Shown: positions 9,911-21,476, counted from the stretch's first letter. The stretch: DNA of 64,000 bases from Orobanche coerulescens (GCA_033398695.1 CM065803.1:44755501-44819500); one strand, 5' to 3'. The notes: generated by a model not told the origin, from the sequence alone. Program-made: numbers and translations.

Positions 9911-10811
9911 CTAAAATTATGCAGGTAGAAGATTTTACCGTGAGAAAACGAAAAGTAGATTCATTCCTCTCCCTTTGATAACCCATGATGGACCTCTTGT
10001 ATTTTTACTTTCTGTCATGTGTAATAATCGTGCTAAATGATGGCAGCTTAAGGAGTTTCTTCTTGATCTCTTGACGCGCATCTATTCGCGTTTTATGTAT
10101 TCTGTAATTTTTATTTCTTGTTTTGCTTTTATAAAAACTTTGATGGCAGCGTAAGGCGACTCTTCGGACTTTCTTGATGCGCATCTATAAAATTATGTTA
10201 TACTTACGAGTATATTTTATTTTCTTTTGTGTGTGCCTCGTATATTTATTCTCTTGCAGATTCTAAAAGGCGTTAGGCTCGGACATCAACTTTCTTAATC
10301 GGGAGTATTCTCTTTTACGCATTGATTTTTATTTTATTTTTAAAGCGAGGACAGCTTTATTTTCAAGTTTGGGGTGGTTTGTTTTAGTATTTTGGTGTGT
10401 TGTAATTTTGGTGTGGTTTGTTTAATAATTTTGGTGTGTTTTGATTGATTTGGTTATTTCCTTAATTTTTTTATATATATATATTTATATATATATATCT
10501 ATAGTATTTTGATTTTTGAGATTTTTAGATCCGCCATAACACCATAAATTAGCTATATACAAACTTCTAAAATCGTTTTAGGTAAAAAAATTTGTATATT
10601 CCAAATTTTTTTTTTTTTGAGCCTTAATCTCTCTTTCCAAGCCTTGTAATTATCATATAAAATCGAGTCATTCGTTACCTTGAGAAAAGAAGAATCAATT
10701 GGTTGATGAAAAATAAAGCGAAATTTACTTAATTTGTGGAGTTTTTGATTTTTCATGCTTAACTAAAAATGATTTTCTGCAAAAATTCTATTCCCTAAAA
10801 AAGGAGTCATT
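9911..10811 (+). other. Element B 3' non-coding region, part 1
   Basis: It holds two diverged copies of GATGGCAGC-TAAGG...CTTGA-GCGCATCTAT (about 10039-10084 and 10142-10190). A polypurine-like TTTCAAGTTTGGGGTGG at 10351-10367 resembles the true tract at 11559 and fits the GCGAGGACA...AAGTTTGGGG end of Athila/Tat elements. A T/TA-rich low-complexity run spans 10465-10505. No gene is seen; the minus-strand ORF at 10553-10756 has no recognisable domain. Confidence 0.5.
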
Positions 10812-11110
10812 GGTGAAAAGAGCTACACGTTAGCAAATAACGGTGTGAAAGCTATCACCTAAAAATAAATGACGAAAAGGAGAAGTGTTGAGCAACAATA
10901 TTTGCTAATTTTGGAAGTCTTAAATTTTGCGAAAAATAAAGGACTAACCATTGTTGGTGCGTAGCTGCCGTCTCGAAAAATTGGTGAAAAGAGCTACACG
11001 TTAGCAAATAACGGTGTGAAAGCTATCACCTTTTACGAAAAAAATGAGATAGAAATTGTGTTAGTGAAAAGAGCTACACGTTAGCAAATAACGGTGTGAA
11101 AGCTATCACT
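10812..11110 (+). repeat. Three copies of a 48-bp hairpin-forming repeat in element B
   Basis: Copies lie at 10812-10859, 10983-11030 and 11063-11110 and are nearly identical. Each contains AGAGCTACACGTTAGCAAAT followed by AACGGTGTGAAAGCTATCAC. The outer arms GGTGA/TCACC and inner arms AGC-ACAC-GTTA/TAAC-GTGT-GCT can pair into a stem-loop. In copy 3 the outer arms read AGTGA/TCACT, a compensatory change that keeps pairing. Confidence 0.75.
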
Positions 11111-11558
11111 AAAAGGGATGTAGTTTATGAGCGATTTGAATTAATTAGCATTTCAATACACTCAATTTTGTAAAAATCACAATATTTGATGACGCCAATG
11201 AAATTCTTCTTCATATTGAGTCGAAAAATAAACGAGTGATCGAGAGCAACCATTAAAGGGAGTCGTGTGTATCACGAGTGGGAAAGAAATAATCAACCTT
11301 TTGGGGGGAAAACCTTACATTTTGGAATTACAAAATAAAACCGTGTTTTAACCTCAAAAATATTAGTAGATTTATTTTGAATCTTGATTCATTTCTATCT
11401 ACCGTATAAAGTAGTTGTTGTTTATTAATGGCATTTTGATCTCCTTTTCTCTTTTTATATTTTAATTTATGTGTGTATTAATTTTCTTATTTTTTATTTT
11501 TATTTTTATTTTTGGAGTGTGAATAATAAAGAGTCTTGCTCGGGACTAGCAAGAATTC
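11111..11558 (+). other. Element B 3' non-coding region, part 2
   Basis: AT-rich sequence up to the polypurine tract, with no ORF of note and no recognised element. Confidence 0.4.
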
Positions 11559-11570
11559 AAGTTTGGGGTG
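11559..11570 (+). other. Element B polypurine tract
   Basis: AAGTTTGGGGTG is directly adjacent to the 3' LTR, as in Athila/Tat-type gypsy elements. Confidence 0.75.
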
Positions 11571-13153
11571 TGATAAGTGTCATTTTTGTACACTTATCCA
11601 TGGTTGGTATCGATAAAATTCACCCATAATTGAGCTAGTCTACTCGTTTTTGCTTTTAATTTATTAGTTTTAATAATTTTATTTTTATTGGATGATGATC
11701 GGATTAAATAACTGAATTACTCAAGAAACAACATGTTTAATAAATATTCTCTTTATTGAATTTTGATATATTCATGTTGTAGGGCTTTTCGAGACGAATT
11801 CGGCAGTCTTTCGGATTCAAAATCAGAGTTATATATCAAAAGTTATCATCCGAAGAAGATGCAGGGCAAAAACGCAAAGTCTGAGGAATTCTGGGCTGAA
11901 AACGTAACTATCAAAGCTTCAAATGAGCAAATTTACGAAGCCACGTTACGGCCGTAACATTCAGGGGTTACGGCCGTAAGTCACCCTAGTTACGGCCGTA
12001 ACTCCTGAAAGTTACGGCCGTAACTCTTGACAGATTGCTATGATTTGTCTAATTTTTTATACTTTTTGTGTATTATTGAGGGGATGGCTGGCATTGATCC
12101 GATATAATGTAATAATGTTGTAGTTTTGGAGCTATTAGATGACTTTAGGTGTATAAATAGACCCCTTAGATCCTTCATCATTCACCATTCATCATATAAT
12201 TTTCCATTTTCTTGTAAACTTTTCTTTTTGTGTGAAGAACACACTTGTGTTCTTGAATGATCTTTGTAAGTGTGGTGTAGTATATGTTGTTCAGAGAGTT
12301 TATTGCTTCTATCTCCTTTATCTACTAAGGGAGTTAGGATCAATTCTTTCTCTTGATTCAACTAAGAATGACCACCAAAGCTTGTAATATGTGTAATAAA
12401 CCCTTTATGGGCTAAGTTTCTTAAGTTGGGATTATAAACAAGGTTAGTCATGTTATTTATGTTTGTATAAAGATATATTATGAATTACTTATTATTGTGT
12501 GTGATTTTCATTGTTTTAACAATCTTTATTTATTTGGCCAATTAATGAAGATATTTATGATCTTCATATGTTTCGAAAGAAAATATGTTTGATTAGATCA
12601 AATGATCTTCACTCTAAGTTGTTCTAGGGGATAGAAATATACCCCTAGTCCTTAGATGATTCATTGAGTTATTTTCACAAATCCTAATGCTATGTATTGA
12701 AGCCAATCAACATAGAAATATAGTGGATTGATTCAATATGTAAGGGGCGTTTTATAGTTCGAAAGAGAAACCGTCTTTTTAAGGAAAATCGAATCTACAC
12801 AACATAATAAGTAAATTCATCTTATGATCTCCAATACATCTTTTATAACTAATAACGAACTAAGTTTGTAATCCCAACTATTTCATTTTATCGATAATCA
12901 ATCTATTATTATTGCTATCTTTTTATTTCCTTATAATATTAAAACTATTATTGCAATTTCTTTGCAATTATTAAACCAAACTTTTTAATTGTGTGTTTCA
13001 CTCATCTTAAGTATCTATAAAAATAGACTAATAGTGTATAATTCAAATTATAACATAACTTCCTTGTGGGATCGATAAACCGGACTCAAAAAGTCCACTT
13101 TACTACTTGATACGATATCGTGCACTTGCGATAGTTACACAAAAAGCGTGTCA
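11571..13153 (+). repeat. Element B 3' LTR
   Basis: 1583 bp, paired with 6658-8229. The palindromes start at 11945, 11967, 11989 and 12011, exactly 22 bp apart. The TATA box is at 12152-12159. The end GCGTGTCA is followed by the TSD CTTTG. Confidence 0.92.
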
Positions 13154-13158
13154 CTTTG

Positions 13159-14339
13159 CCTGGCCAGAAAGTTGGCAGCCTTAGCGCGGAAGATCGCGTA
13201 AGTTGGGGGAATATCCTTGGTGAGATGTCTAAACATGGGAGAATGACTGTAGAATCCCCCCATGACCGAAAAGAGAGCGAGCTCGTCACTGACGGGTTCA
13301 CCGGTGAGGATGATTTCGTCTACTCGGTCAATGTAATCTGCGTCGGTTTCGTCTTTCCCCTGCCTGATTTTCATCACGCGGTGGGGGACTTCTGGTCTGG
13401 CGACCTTGTTGGCGAAGTATGACGTGAAGTCATTCGCCAGTTTCTTAAAGGAAGTGATTGATCGTGGTGGTAGTGAGGCGTACCACCTATGGGCCAGCTC
13501 CTCCAATGTTAACGGGAAGATCCGGCACTTGGTTACATCAGATGCCCCACACCCAGTCATGTAGATTCGGAATTTACTCAGGTGGGTTTCGGGGTCCGAT
13601 CTCCCCTCATACAGAGGTGTTTTGGGAGGAGAGATCGTTGGTTGTATGGGGGCAAGCTCGATGTGGACCGCGAGTGGCTCGTTCGGCCCGGTGATCTTTT
13701 TGCTGGAGCTTGCCCCAGTGTCCAAGAGTGCTTTCATCTCGTCGAGCTGGCGTTGTATAGCGGCCATCGCCGTGGCCTGGCTGCTCGCGGCTCGGCGCTC
13801 GGAGCGGGTGCTGAGGCGATTGAGTACTGATCCCCTGGCGATCGGGACGGGAGTCAGATGGCTGACTTGCGTTCGGCTATGAGGTGAGTAGGCCGAACTA
13901 CTGGTGACGGATTCGGATTCCGTCTTTTCGTGGATGGAAACAGAATGCCCCGGTCGCTAGGATGGGTCGCGCCCCAAGCGATTGAATATGGATCCGTCTG
14001 GTTGTGCGGGAGCCTTTTCTCGCGAATTGGGCTTTCTGACGATCGCTCGCTCAGTAGCCCGTTGAATTTCCGTTTTCCTATGCGGCGGACGATCGAGGGA
14101 GTTATCGCGGGCGACGCGCATGCTCTCCGTCGCTCCTCTAGGATGGCCATAGCCTTCTCGATCTGTTCCTCGGTTTGGAACTGATCGAGTGAGAGGTTGG
14201 GGCCATCTCTCGGGTGCGGGATCGAGAGTCTCGCGTTGCTGCGGCTTCCCCCTATCGTCGGCTGGGGTTCGGACTGAGCCGGGATATGGTGTTCGGCGGT
14301 TCGGAGAGCGGCTCTCTTCGATGTACCGGCGGATGTCAT
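13159..14339 (-). pseudogene. Element A gag, N-terminal and central part
   Basis: On the minus strand the start is MTSAGTSKRAALRTAEHH at 14339. A first segment runs to 13854 and a second, in another frame, from 13767 (MAAIQRQLDEMKALLDTGAS) down to B's insertion site. The central part, with TPLYEGRSDPETHLSKFRIY and FSVMGGFYSHSPMFRHL, is a Ty3/gypsy retrotransposon gag domain (PF03732-like) and closely matches G's gag at 43821-44771. Gag forms the capsid that packages element RNA. The frame change near 13854-13767 and the insertion of B after FLARQ make it non-functional. Confidence 0.82.
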
Positions 14340-14452
14340 GATTCTGAAGGTTTTCTTTGAAGCACAGTGAGTGTCACTTCAAGTATATGCCCCGAGAACG
14401 GTGAGAGTTCTTCGGGATGATTGGAATGAAATTTTCAGGGTTAGATCGGTTT

Positions 14453-14465
14453 CCTTCTAGCGCCA
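14453..14465 (-). other. Element A primer binding site
   Basis: Minus-strand TGGCGCTAGAAGG starts two bases after the 5' LTR end. The same site follows G's 5' LTR at 43083. I do not assign the tRNA. Confidence 0.65.
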
Positions 14466-14467
14466 AT

Positions 14468-15592
14468 TGTTGCTACCCAAAATATTATCCGGAGATAGAT
14501 ATTGCTGGAATGGATGGATAGCAAACAAATGCGAGAACACTTCCGTGAGAAAGATAAATAACACAAGATTTTCCGGGGTTGTTAGTCCCGGGCTTGCATG
14601 CTCTCGCAAGATATTATTAATACTAATATTCAGGGATACAAGTACTAATGTAAGAATACAATTACAATGAGTGTAAAGATTCTTGTTATCTTAGCTAGTG
14701 AGCGTGTAGATTGCCGGAAGAACCAAATGTGATGCTCTGTGAGTTCTTGTAACAAAGGAGGTGAACAGTCGCGGCGGTGAGAGATCGACAGTCTCTCACG
14801 GCGAGTATTAGCTGGATGCTTGAGCTCCTGGGCTTATGAATCTCTTGGAATCTGTCTTGTGGAGACTTCCGGCCTCTGTCGATCGTCTTCTGGATGAGGG
14901 ATTCGGAGAGAGAAGTCCCGAGATGGATTCCGGCGAGACAGCAGGGAGCTTGATGGTATGTGTGTTCTTCTGTATTTCCGTGAATGAATTCGGAATATAA
15001 GTGAATGAGTTCTGAACCTTTTTCCAGTAGGAGGAAGCTCTCTATTTATAGGACTTGGATCTGCCGGGCGATCGCCTTTTCTGTATTATAATAATCGGGC
15101 GATCGTCTTTTAGCACATGGGCTTGTTCCCTTAAAGTCTGCATTTCTTGCTAGCGGCCGGCATGTGATCCAATGAGGAGCACATACGTCTGAGTTCTTTA
15201 TCACGGGTGGTCCCACTGACAACTTTCGGCGCGCCTGTCGGTAGGTGAGGTAGGTGACAGGCTGTGGTCAAAGGTTTTGTCTGTCAGCAAAAGATCTTGT
15301 CTGTCAGCGCCTTTTGTGGATCTGCACGTGGGTGCTGTTCTGAGATCCAGTCTTCGATGACTTTGACGGGCGATCATCTCTGTTCGGGGCGTAGGCCGAT
15401 TGTCCTTAGCCGGACACTAGAGTCGATCACCAGATACCAAAGGGCGATCGTCTTGGGAGTCAATCGCTAGGTACCTGATGGTGGTCTGGTTTCTTCGATT
15501 AGGCGATCTAGCCATAGTTTGACTGGTGTTTTACTTGGTCGCTCGGCCTTATAGTCGATCGCCTGTTGGGATGAATAAATCTTGACACAACT
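14468..15592 (-). repeat. Element A 5' LTR
   Basis: Pair of 792-1915. The minus-strand TATA box is at 15043-15050. Its outer end reads AGTTGTGTCAAG where the family has TGTTGTGTC, so the terminal TG has mutated to AG. This correction makes the AATTC duplication at 15593-15597 abut the LTR exactly. Confidence 0.87.
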
Positions 15593-15784
15593 AATTCCTA
15601 TTACAAGGCATCAAGTTTATAGAAAACCGTTGTATCTTGGGGATGTTTGCCATTGATCCGTATGTACTGTGCGGGGCAATTTCATCTTATGGAGAGAGAA
15701 TCCAACTCTTGCCTCGGTTTGTATTGTTTCGTCATTTTCTACATCATACCAAACAACAATCGTAGGACGAAATTTCTGTAGAAG
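15593..15784 (+). other. Element C, remainder of 5' LTR and leader
   Basis: Continuation of C after the A insertion. An LTR end near TTTTCTACA (about 15740) is plausible. A clear primer binding site is not visible, so the boundary is uncertain. Confidence 0.4.
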
Positions 15785-17061
15785 ATGGCGTCGTCAAGCA
15801 ACAATGTTCATGCTCCTGCCCATGCCGAGAAATCCGAGAAGTTTTCAGATTCTGATTTCAAATGTTGGCAATCAAAAATATTGTTCTACCTTACTACTCT
15901 CAACCTGTGTCGCTTTCTTTCCGAATCTCCTCCTGTTATGGGGGATGATGAAACTGACACCCAAAATGCACGGCGTTGGATGCATGGCATCACAACGACT
16001 TCTTATGTCGAAACTATATTCTGAATGGGTTGGATGATACACTTTACAGTGTTTATTCCACAATCAAAACGTCCAAAGAATTGTGGGACTCATTGGAGAC
16101 AAAATATAAAAAAGAAGATGCCAGTTTGAAGAAGTTCAACGTAGGTCGTTTTCTCGACTTCAACATGGTGGACAACAAAACTGTTCTTGAGCAAGTGCAG
16201 GAAATACAGTTGATCCTGCACGATATTTTGGAGGAAGGAATGAGTTTGTCCGAATCCTTTCAAGTTGCTGTCATAATCGAGAAGTTGCCCCCGATGTGGA
16301 AGAATTTCAAAAACTACCTCAAGCACAAGCGCAAGGAGATGGGCATTGAAGATCTTATTGTGCGACTGAGGATCGAAGAAGACAATCGTAAGACCGATGT
16401 CAAGATGAACAAGTCATCTATGGAGGCAAAAACAAATCTCGTCGAGTCAAGCCACAACAAAAAGCGGAAATTTAATGGGAAGAGGCAAGACTTGAAGAAT
16501 CAAAAGAAGATCAAAGGAGAATGCTACAACTGCGGAAAAATCGGGAATATGGCGAAAGATTGCTGCAAACCAAAGAAGGACAAGAAGAGAGATCAAGCAA
16601 ATGTTATCGAAAATAACTATGTGCTCGTTGATTTGTCCAGTCTTGATCTGTGTGAAGTTGTAGATGAAGTCAACATGGTCGGTATTCCAGTCGGATGGTG
16701 GGTGGACACTGCCACTACCAAACACATTTGTGCTGATAAAGCCATGTTCTCATCCTACGATCCCGTCACCGAGGAAAGAAGGTTGTACATGGGAAACCCC
16801 GCTGCCTCAAATGTTGTTGGAACTGGAGAGGTTATACTCAAGATGATGTCGGGATTGAAAATGACGCTCAAGAATGTGCTACGTGTTCCGGACATCCGTA
16901 AGAATCTTGTGTCTAGCTCAGCATTGAGCAAAGCTGGATTTAGGCTAGTGTTTGAAGCAGACAAAGTTGTAATAACCAAGAATGGTCACTTTATTGGAAA
17001 AGGCTACATAGATAACGGACTTTTCAAAATGCTATCAATGTACATGGTGATAATGAAATAA
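15785..17061 (+). pseudogene. Element C gag and protease
   Basis: The start MASSSNNVHAPAHAEKSEKF lies at 15785. A frame change near 16000 leads into a long frame to 17061. The copia gag core includes LNGLDDTLYSVYSTIKTSKE. A zinc knuckle reads CYNCGKIGNMAKDC, where the His of CX2CX4HX4C is Asn. The protease region has WWVDTATTKHICADKAMF, where the family motif is D-[ST]-G-A-T; the catalytic Gly is changed. The frame ends early at 17061. Confidence 0.8.
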
Positions 17062-18225
17062 ACGATAAAGTTGTTTATTTGGTTGAGTCTCCTAATTTAT
17101 GGCATGATAGATTAGGACATGCAAATCTAAATATACTACGTTGTTTAGTAAATTTATATTTATTGCCAAAAATGACTTATGATTGACACAAAAGGTGTGA
17201 AAAAAGTGTTGAAGCGAAAATGGCAAAATCTCCTTTTCATTCAGTGGAAAGATCTACAAAACCTCTTGAATTGATTCACACCGATCTATGCGATTTAAAA
17301 CTTGTGCAAACAAGAGGTGGAAAGAATTATTATATAACTTTATAGATGATTGCATAAGATTTTGTTATGTGTGTCTTTTGAGAAGCAAAGATGAAGCATT
17401 CGAAACTTTCAAAACATACAAAACAGAAGTTGGAAACCAACTCAACACCAAAATCAAAATGATTTGAAGTGATCGAGGTGGTGGATATGTTTCACCTTTT
17501 GAGGAATATTGTCGTGAAAATGGCATTATTCACCAAACGAATGCACCTTATGCACCCCAATCCAATGGTGTTGCAGAACGAAAGAATAGAACATTGAAGG
17601 AAATGATGAATGCTATATTGATAAGCCTGGGCCTATCACTTAACATGTGGGGAGAAGCTACTCTTTCGGCTAATAAAATTTTGAATAAATTACCTAAAAA
17701 GAAGCAAAATAAAACTCCATATGAATTATGGAAAGAAAGAAAGCCATCCTATAAATACTTAAAAGTGTAGGGGTGCTTAGCAAAAGTTGAAGTACCGAAA
17801 CCCAAGCAAGTAAAAATAGGACCAAAAATGGTTGATTGCATTTTCATAGGATATGCAAATAACAGTAGTGCGTACCGATTTTTGGTACACAAATCGGAAG
17901 TACCCGATATAAATGAGGGAATGATCATAGAATCAAGAAATGTCATATTTTTTGAAACTATATTCCCTAAGAAAGAAAAGAATGACATAAGTTCGGAAAA
18001 GAGGACTTATGATGAAATCTCGCCTAAAAGTAATGGACCAACACCGCAACCAAGGCGAGGAAAAAGAATAAAAACTGTAAAAACCTTTGGTCCGGATTTT
18101 GTAGTCTACTCATTAGAAGACGAACCAAAGACAATCAAGGAAGCATTGTCTGGTTCCAATGCCGATCTATGGCAAGAAGCTATTAATAGTGAAATCGAGT
18201 CAATCTTAAACAATCAAACTTAGCA
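17062..18225 (+). pseudogene. Element C integrase
   Basis: The GAG-pre-integrase HDRLGHANLN lies at about 17104. The core follows with IHTDLCDL, then a second Asp in SDRGG and the Glu in GVAERKNRT (about 17568), so the D-D-E residues can still be recognised. At least six stops or shifts separate the pieces. The C-terminal part (17828-18223) is open and contains CIFIGYANNSSAYRF. Confidence 0.75.
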
Positions 18226-19658
18226 TATTGTCGATCTTCCTCCTGGAAATAAACATTTAGGTTGCAAGTGGATTCTCAAGAAGAAATACAAAGGCGATAA
18301 ATCTATTGACAAATATAAAGCATGTTTGGTAGTCAAAGGATACAAACAAAAGGAAGGGTATGATTACTTCGATACATACTCACCAGTTACTCAGATTACA
18401 TCCATTAGAATGCTACTTGCAATAGCAGCATTATACAATCTTTAGATACACCAAATTGATGTAAAAACAGCCTTTCTAAATGGAGATTTAGAAGATAAAA
18501 TTTATATGGAACAACCCAAAGGGTTCGTGGTTCCCGGCCAAGAAAACAAAGTTTGTAAACTTGTTAAGTGTTTATATGTACTTAAGCAAGCACACAATGG
18601 CATGAGAAATTTGACCAAGTAATGATGTCAAATGGTTTCAGACTCAATGAATGTGATAAATGTGTGTACATCAAAGGTACATCTGACATTTTGTCATTGT
18701 GTGTCTCTACGTTGATGATATGCTAATTATAGGTAGCAATAATAAAATCATCATAGGCACTAAGAAAATGTTAAAGAAGAACTTTGACATGAAGGATATG
18801 TGATTAGCCGATGTGATTTCTAGGAATCAAGATCTCCAGAACACCCGATGGAATAGTCTTATCACAATCTCACTATGTTGAGAATGTGCTTAAGAAATTC
18901 AAGGCATACGATCTACCTCCGGCTAAGATACCTGTTGACTTAAGTTTACACTTAGCCAAAAATCAAGGAGAACCCATATCACAAACAGAATATGCTAGGA
19001 TAATTGGAAGCCTAATGTACTTAGCAAATTGTACAAGGCCAGACATAGCATATTCTATTAGTAAATTGAGTCGGTTTACCAGTAACCCCGAGAAGGATCA
19101 TTTGACCGCATTGACAAGAGTGTTGAGATACTTAAAACACACCATCAATCATGGTATATACTATTCGAGATATCCAGCTATTTTCGAAGGATATTGTGAT
19201 GCCAATTGGATATTCGATACTAAAGACTCTAAATCCACAAGCGGTTTTATATTTACCATTGGTGGAGGAGCAATATCATGGAAATCTTCTAAGGGAACAT
19301 GCATAGCCTGATCTAAAATGGAATCGGAGTTTATTGCTTTAGACAAAGCCGGTGAAGAAGCCGAATGGTTAAGAAACTTCTTAGAAGATATTCCCTGTTG
19401 GGAAAACCTCTGCCTCTCGTTATGATACATTGTGATAGCATGGCAGCCATAGAGAGGGCAAAGAACAGTATATATAATGGTAAGTCTCGACATATTCATC
19501 GAAGACACAATACCATTAGACAATTGATCACTATAGGAATAATGTGTATTGACTATGTAAAGTCAAAAGACAATATAGCGGATCCGTTTATGAAAGGTAT
19601 CAACCGTGATCAATTATATAATGCAGCAAGGGGAATGGGATTTAAATCCACACATTGA
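18226..19658 (+). pseudogene. Element C reverse transcriptase and RNase H
   Basis: RT fingers and palm include [12 protein letters not shown] and VKTAFLNGDLEDKIYMEQPK. The YVDD active site is intact at about 18708 but lies in a shifted frame. RNase H follows from 18886, with [20 protein letters not shown] and [20 protein letters not shown], to the end at 19658. Several stops and 1-bp indels make it inactive. Confidence 0.8.
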
Positions 19659-20197
19659 GAATTTTCATAATGGTAACTCAACCACGATGATTGGACATCC
19701 CAAGAATTTGGTTCAATGAGACAACTAAGTTGTGAAAGTTCAAGTTAAGCACTTGAAAATCCATTCTCGTAGCTGCTCAAGTGCAAGCCTGCAGCTTGTG
19801 GTAAAGGGTAAGCTTTTTAAAGCTTTTAATGATTCCTATAGCCTTTTATAGGTGGAGTGTGGCAGGATACTCTTTATAGGAGATCACTTATATAAGTGAA
19901 GAAGTAAGGCCGCTTAATAAAATTACCAACACTTATGAATCCAAGAAATGGTCCAAGGCCAAAATAGACACAACGTGAGAACGGAAGATATTAGATCTAT
20001 TATTTTGTGTATGTTGTTGCTTGGTTTACATAAAAGTTGACCGATTAAAGACATCACGTTCACCGAGCAACGAGTAAATCCGATAGCATTACACTAAGAA
20101 AGGTTCAAGGCTAACTACTACCTATCCTGATGTAATAATAGGTCGTCGGGACTTAGTGCATATTACATTTGCATTAATCATCATTCATGCGGGGGAT
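19659..20197 (+). other. Element C 3' non-coding region and polypurine tract
   Basis: About 530 bp without ORFs. The polypurine tract GCGGGGGAT (about 20189-20197) directly precedes the 3' LTR. Confidence 0.6.
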
Positions 20198-20572
20198 TGT
20201 TGGAAAAATAGCTTAAATTAATACCATAGTTAATTATAGTAATTAATGATATTAAATGGTATATTTTGAATCTACATTTTGTGTAGATTAATTTAGGGTA
20301 TTTACTTGTTCAATTTCATTAAGGAATGAATGAGTAATTAATGCACAAATATAAGCCATTTAATAGATGGGAATGTGGTGTGGAATTCCATCCCACATTG
20401 GAAAAATAAGGAAGTGTTGAGCTATTTATAAAGGACTTTCCACCATAACGGAGCAATCAAGTGTGCTCCATTATGGTGCACAATAGTTGGCTTTAGTTAG
20501 TTTTATAAGGCTAAAATCCGAATCCTACGAGGAAGGTGCAAAGCACCTTCTGAGTCCGAGTCCGAGGCCGTG
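20198..20572 (+). repeat. Element C 3' LTR, truncated by element D
   Basis: Starts TGTTGGAAAAATAG and aligns with 206-585. It ends at GAGGCCGTG where D's TGTAATATCCGC begins. The downstream half of this LTR is not found elsewhere in the window. Confidence 0.8.
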
Positions 20573-21122
20573 TGTAATATCCGCATTTTTCCTTTTTCCG
20601 GTATTTTTGTTTTGATGTATTTTTCATTTTAGTGACTCGGTAGTAATCGTATTGATATTTTGAGAACATTTAATACTGAACTTTTTGTTATCCGAGCATG
20701 TTTCGGACCTGTTTTACTCAATTCCATGTTTAGTGTCATTTCCGTCGCTATTTGGTTCGATTCTCGTAATCGTTGTTCGGAACCGCCGTTTTGGGGTTTC
20801 CGTAAATCCATATTATGTTATTATGCGTGTTGTGAGCTTTTGTTTGATGTTTCGATCGTGTATCGTGTGTTTCAGATGTTTTGGGCTGTTTTGTAATTCC
20901 GTGGGGTAGTTACTATCGTTTCCGTTTTCCGAACTCTTGGGTAGTCAGAATCATTTTTTAGTACTCTAGTTTGGACTCGAACTCATCGTGCATGTGTTTT
21001 CTTCAGTCTGTTGTTTAGTGTCGAGTGCACGATGTTTTCATCCGGGGGAGAATTCATCGTTTTCCAACATTGAGGGTTGTCTCTTCTGCTGTCTGCACTC
21101 GTTAACACATGCTTAGGATGCC

Positions 21123-21476
21123 CTTAGCGTGCACTAACGGGACATTCCAGAGACCCTCCAGTTATCTGTTGTATCCCGATAGCGCACGCTAAGACCGTTC
21201 TTAGCGCGCCCAATGGTGGGACTTAGCGCACGCTAGATAGGTTGTCAGTGCGCACGAATCCGGTACTCCAGTAAGAGCAGTAGGTTGTTGAGGTTCTGGA
21301 CTCTGGACAGGAGTGTACAGGTAGCGCACTCTGATACTATCTTTAGTGCATGCTAATGCTGGTTGTAGCACGCGCCGATTCTATAGTAGCGCATGCTAAC
21401 GTCTTAAAACAAGAGCTACTGGACTACTGGACGACCCCGTTAGCGCGCTCTAACCATGAGAGTATCGTGCGCTAAT
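21123..21476. promoter_or_regulatory. Palindrome array TAGCGCACGCTA in D LTR
   Basis: Near-copies of TAGCG(C)(A/G)CGCTA fill the 350 bp before the TATA box. Four consecutive copies start at 21180, 21202, 21224 and 21246, each exactly 22 bp after the last. The flanking DNA between copies is not itself repeated, so this is not a simple 22-bp satellite. Confidence 0.65.

Larger units (their letters stand above)
6658..13153 (+). mobile_element. Element B: non-autonomous LTR retrotransposon carrying a captured LOG gene
   Basis: The LTRs are 6658-8229 and 11571-13153, begin TGATAAGTGTC and end GCGTGTCA. The TSD CTTTG lies at 6653-6657 and 13154-13158. The primer binding site (8236) matches the tRNA-Asp type common in Athila and related gypsy elements, and the polypurine tract AAGTTTGGGGTG touches the 3' LTR. 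The 3.3-kb interior has no gag, protease, RT or integrase. It holds an unrecognised Cys-rich ORF (8479-9021), a LOG pseudogene (9336-9910) and a 3' region with three hairpin-forming repeats. It is therefore a large-retrotransposon-derivative type element that needs enzymes from another element. The LTRs are very similar, so insertion into A's gag is fairly recent. Confidence 0.9.
792..15592 (-). mobile_element. Element A: non-autonomous Tat-like Ty3/gypsy retrotransposon with antisense gene
   Basis: The element is minus-strand. It has LTRs at 792-1915 and 14468-15592, a primer binding site next to the right LTR, a polypurine tract next to the left LTR, and the TSD AATTC at 787-791 and 15593-15597. 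On the minus strand the order is LTR, gag (14339 down to 6301, split by element B), a repeat-rich spacer (6300-5100), a spliced antisense gene (2430-5079, plus strand), LTR. No protease, RT, RNase H or integrase is present, so mobilisation must depend on a related element. Antisense extra ORFs next to the 3' LTR are known in Tat-lineage gypsy elements. Element G belongs to the same gag/LTR family. Confidence 0.88.
206..20572 (+). mobile_element. Element C: old Ty1/copia retrotransposon, split by element A
   Basis: The element is plus-strand. Its 5' LTR starts at 206, gag-pol runs from 15785 to about 19660, and its 3' LTR starts at 20198 and is cut at 20573 by element D. The LTR parts 206-585 and 20198-20572 clearly align, including the shared GTGTGGAATTCCATCCCACA block. 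Domain order gag, protease, integrase, RT, RNase H is that of Ty1/copia, and the gag and protease style resembles the Tork-like lineages. Every coding domain carries stops or frameshifts. Element A (792-15592) sits near the end of the 5' LTR, so C is the oldest recognisable layer of the left half. Confidence 0.85.

Noticed and set aside
10351..10367. Second polypurine tract and hidden LTR inside B
   Set aside because: The sequence resembles the tract but is not followed by an LTR start; it is probably a duplicated 3' segment.
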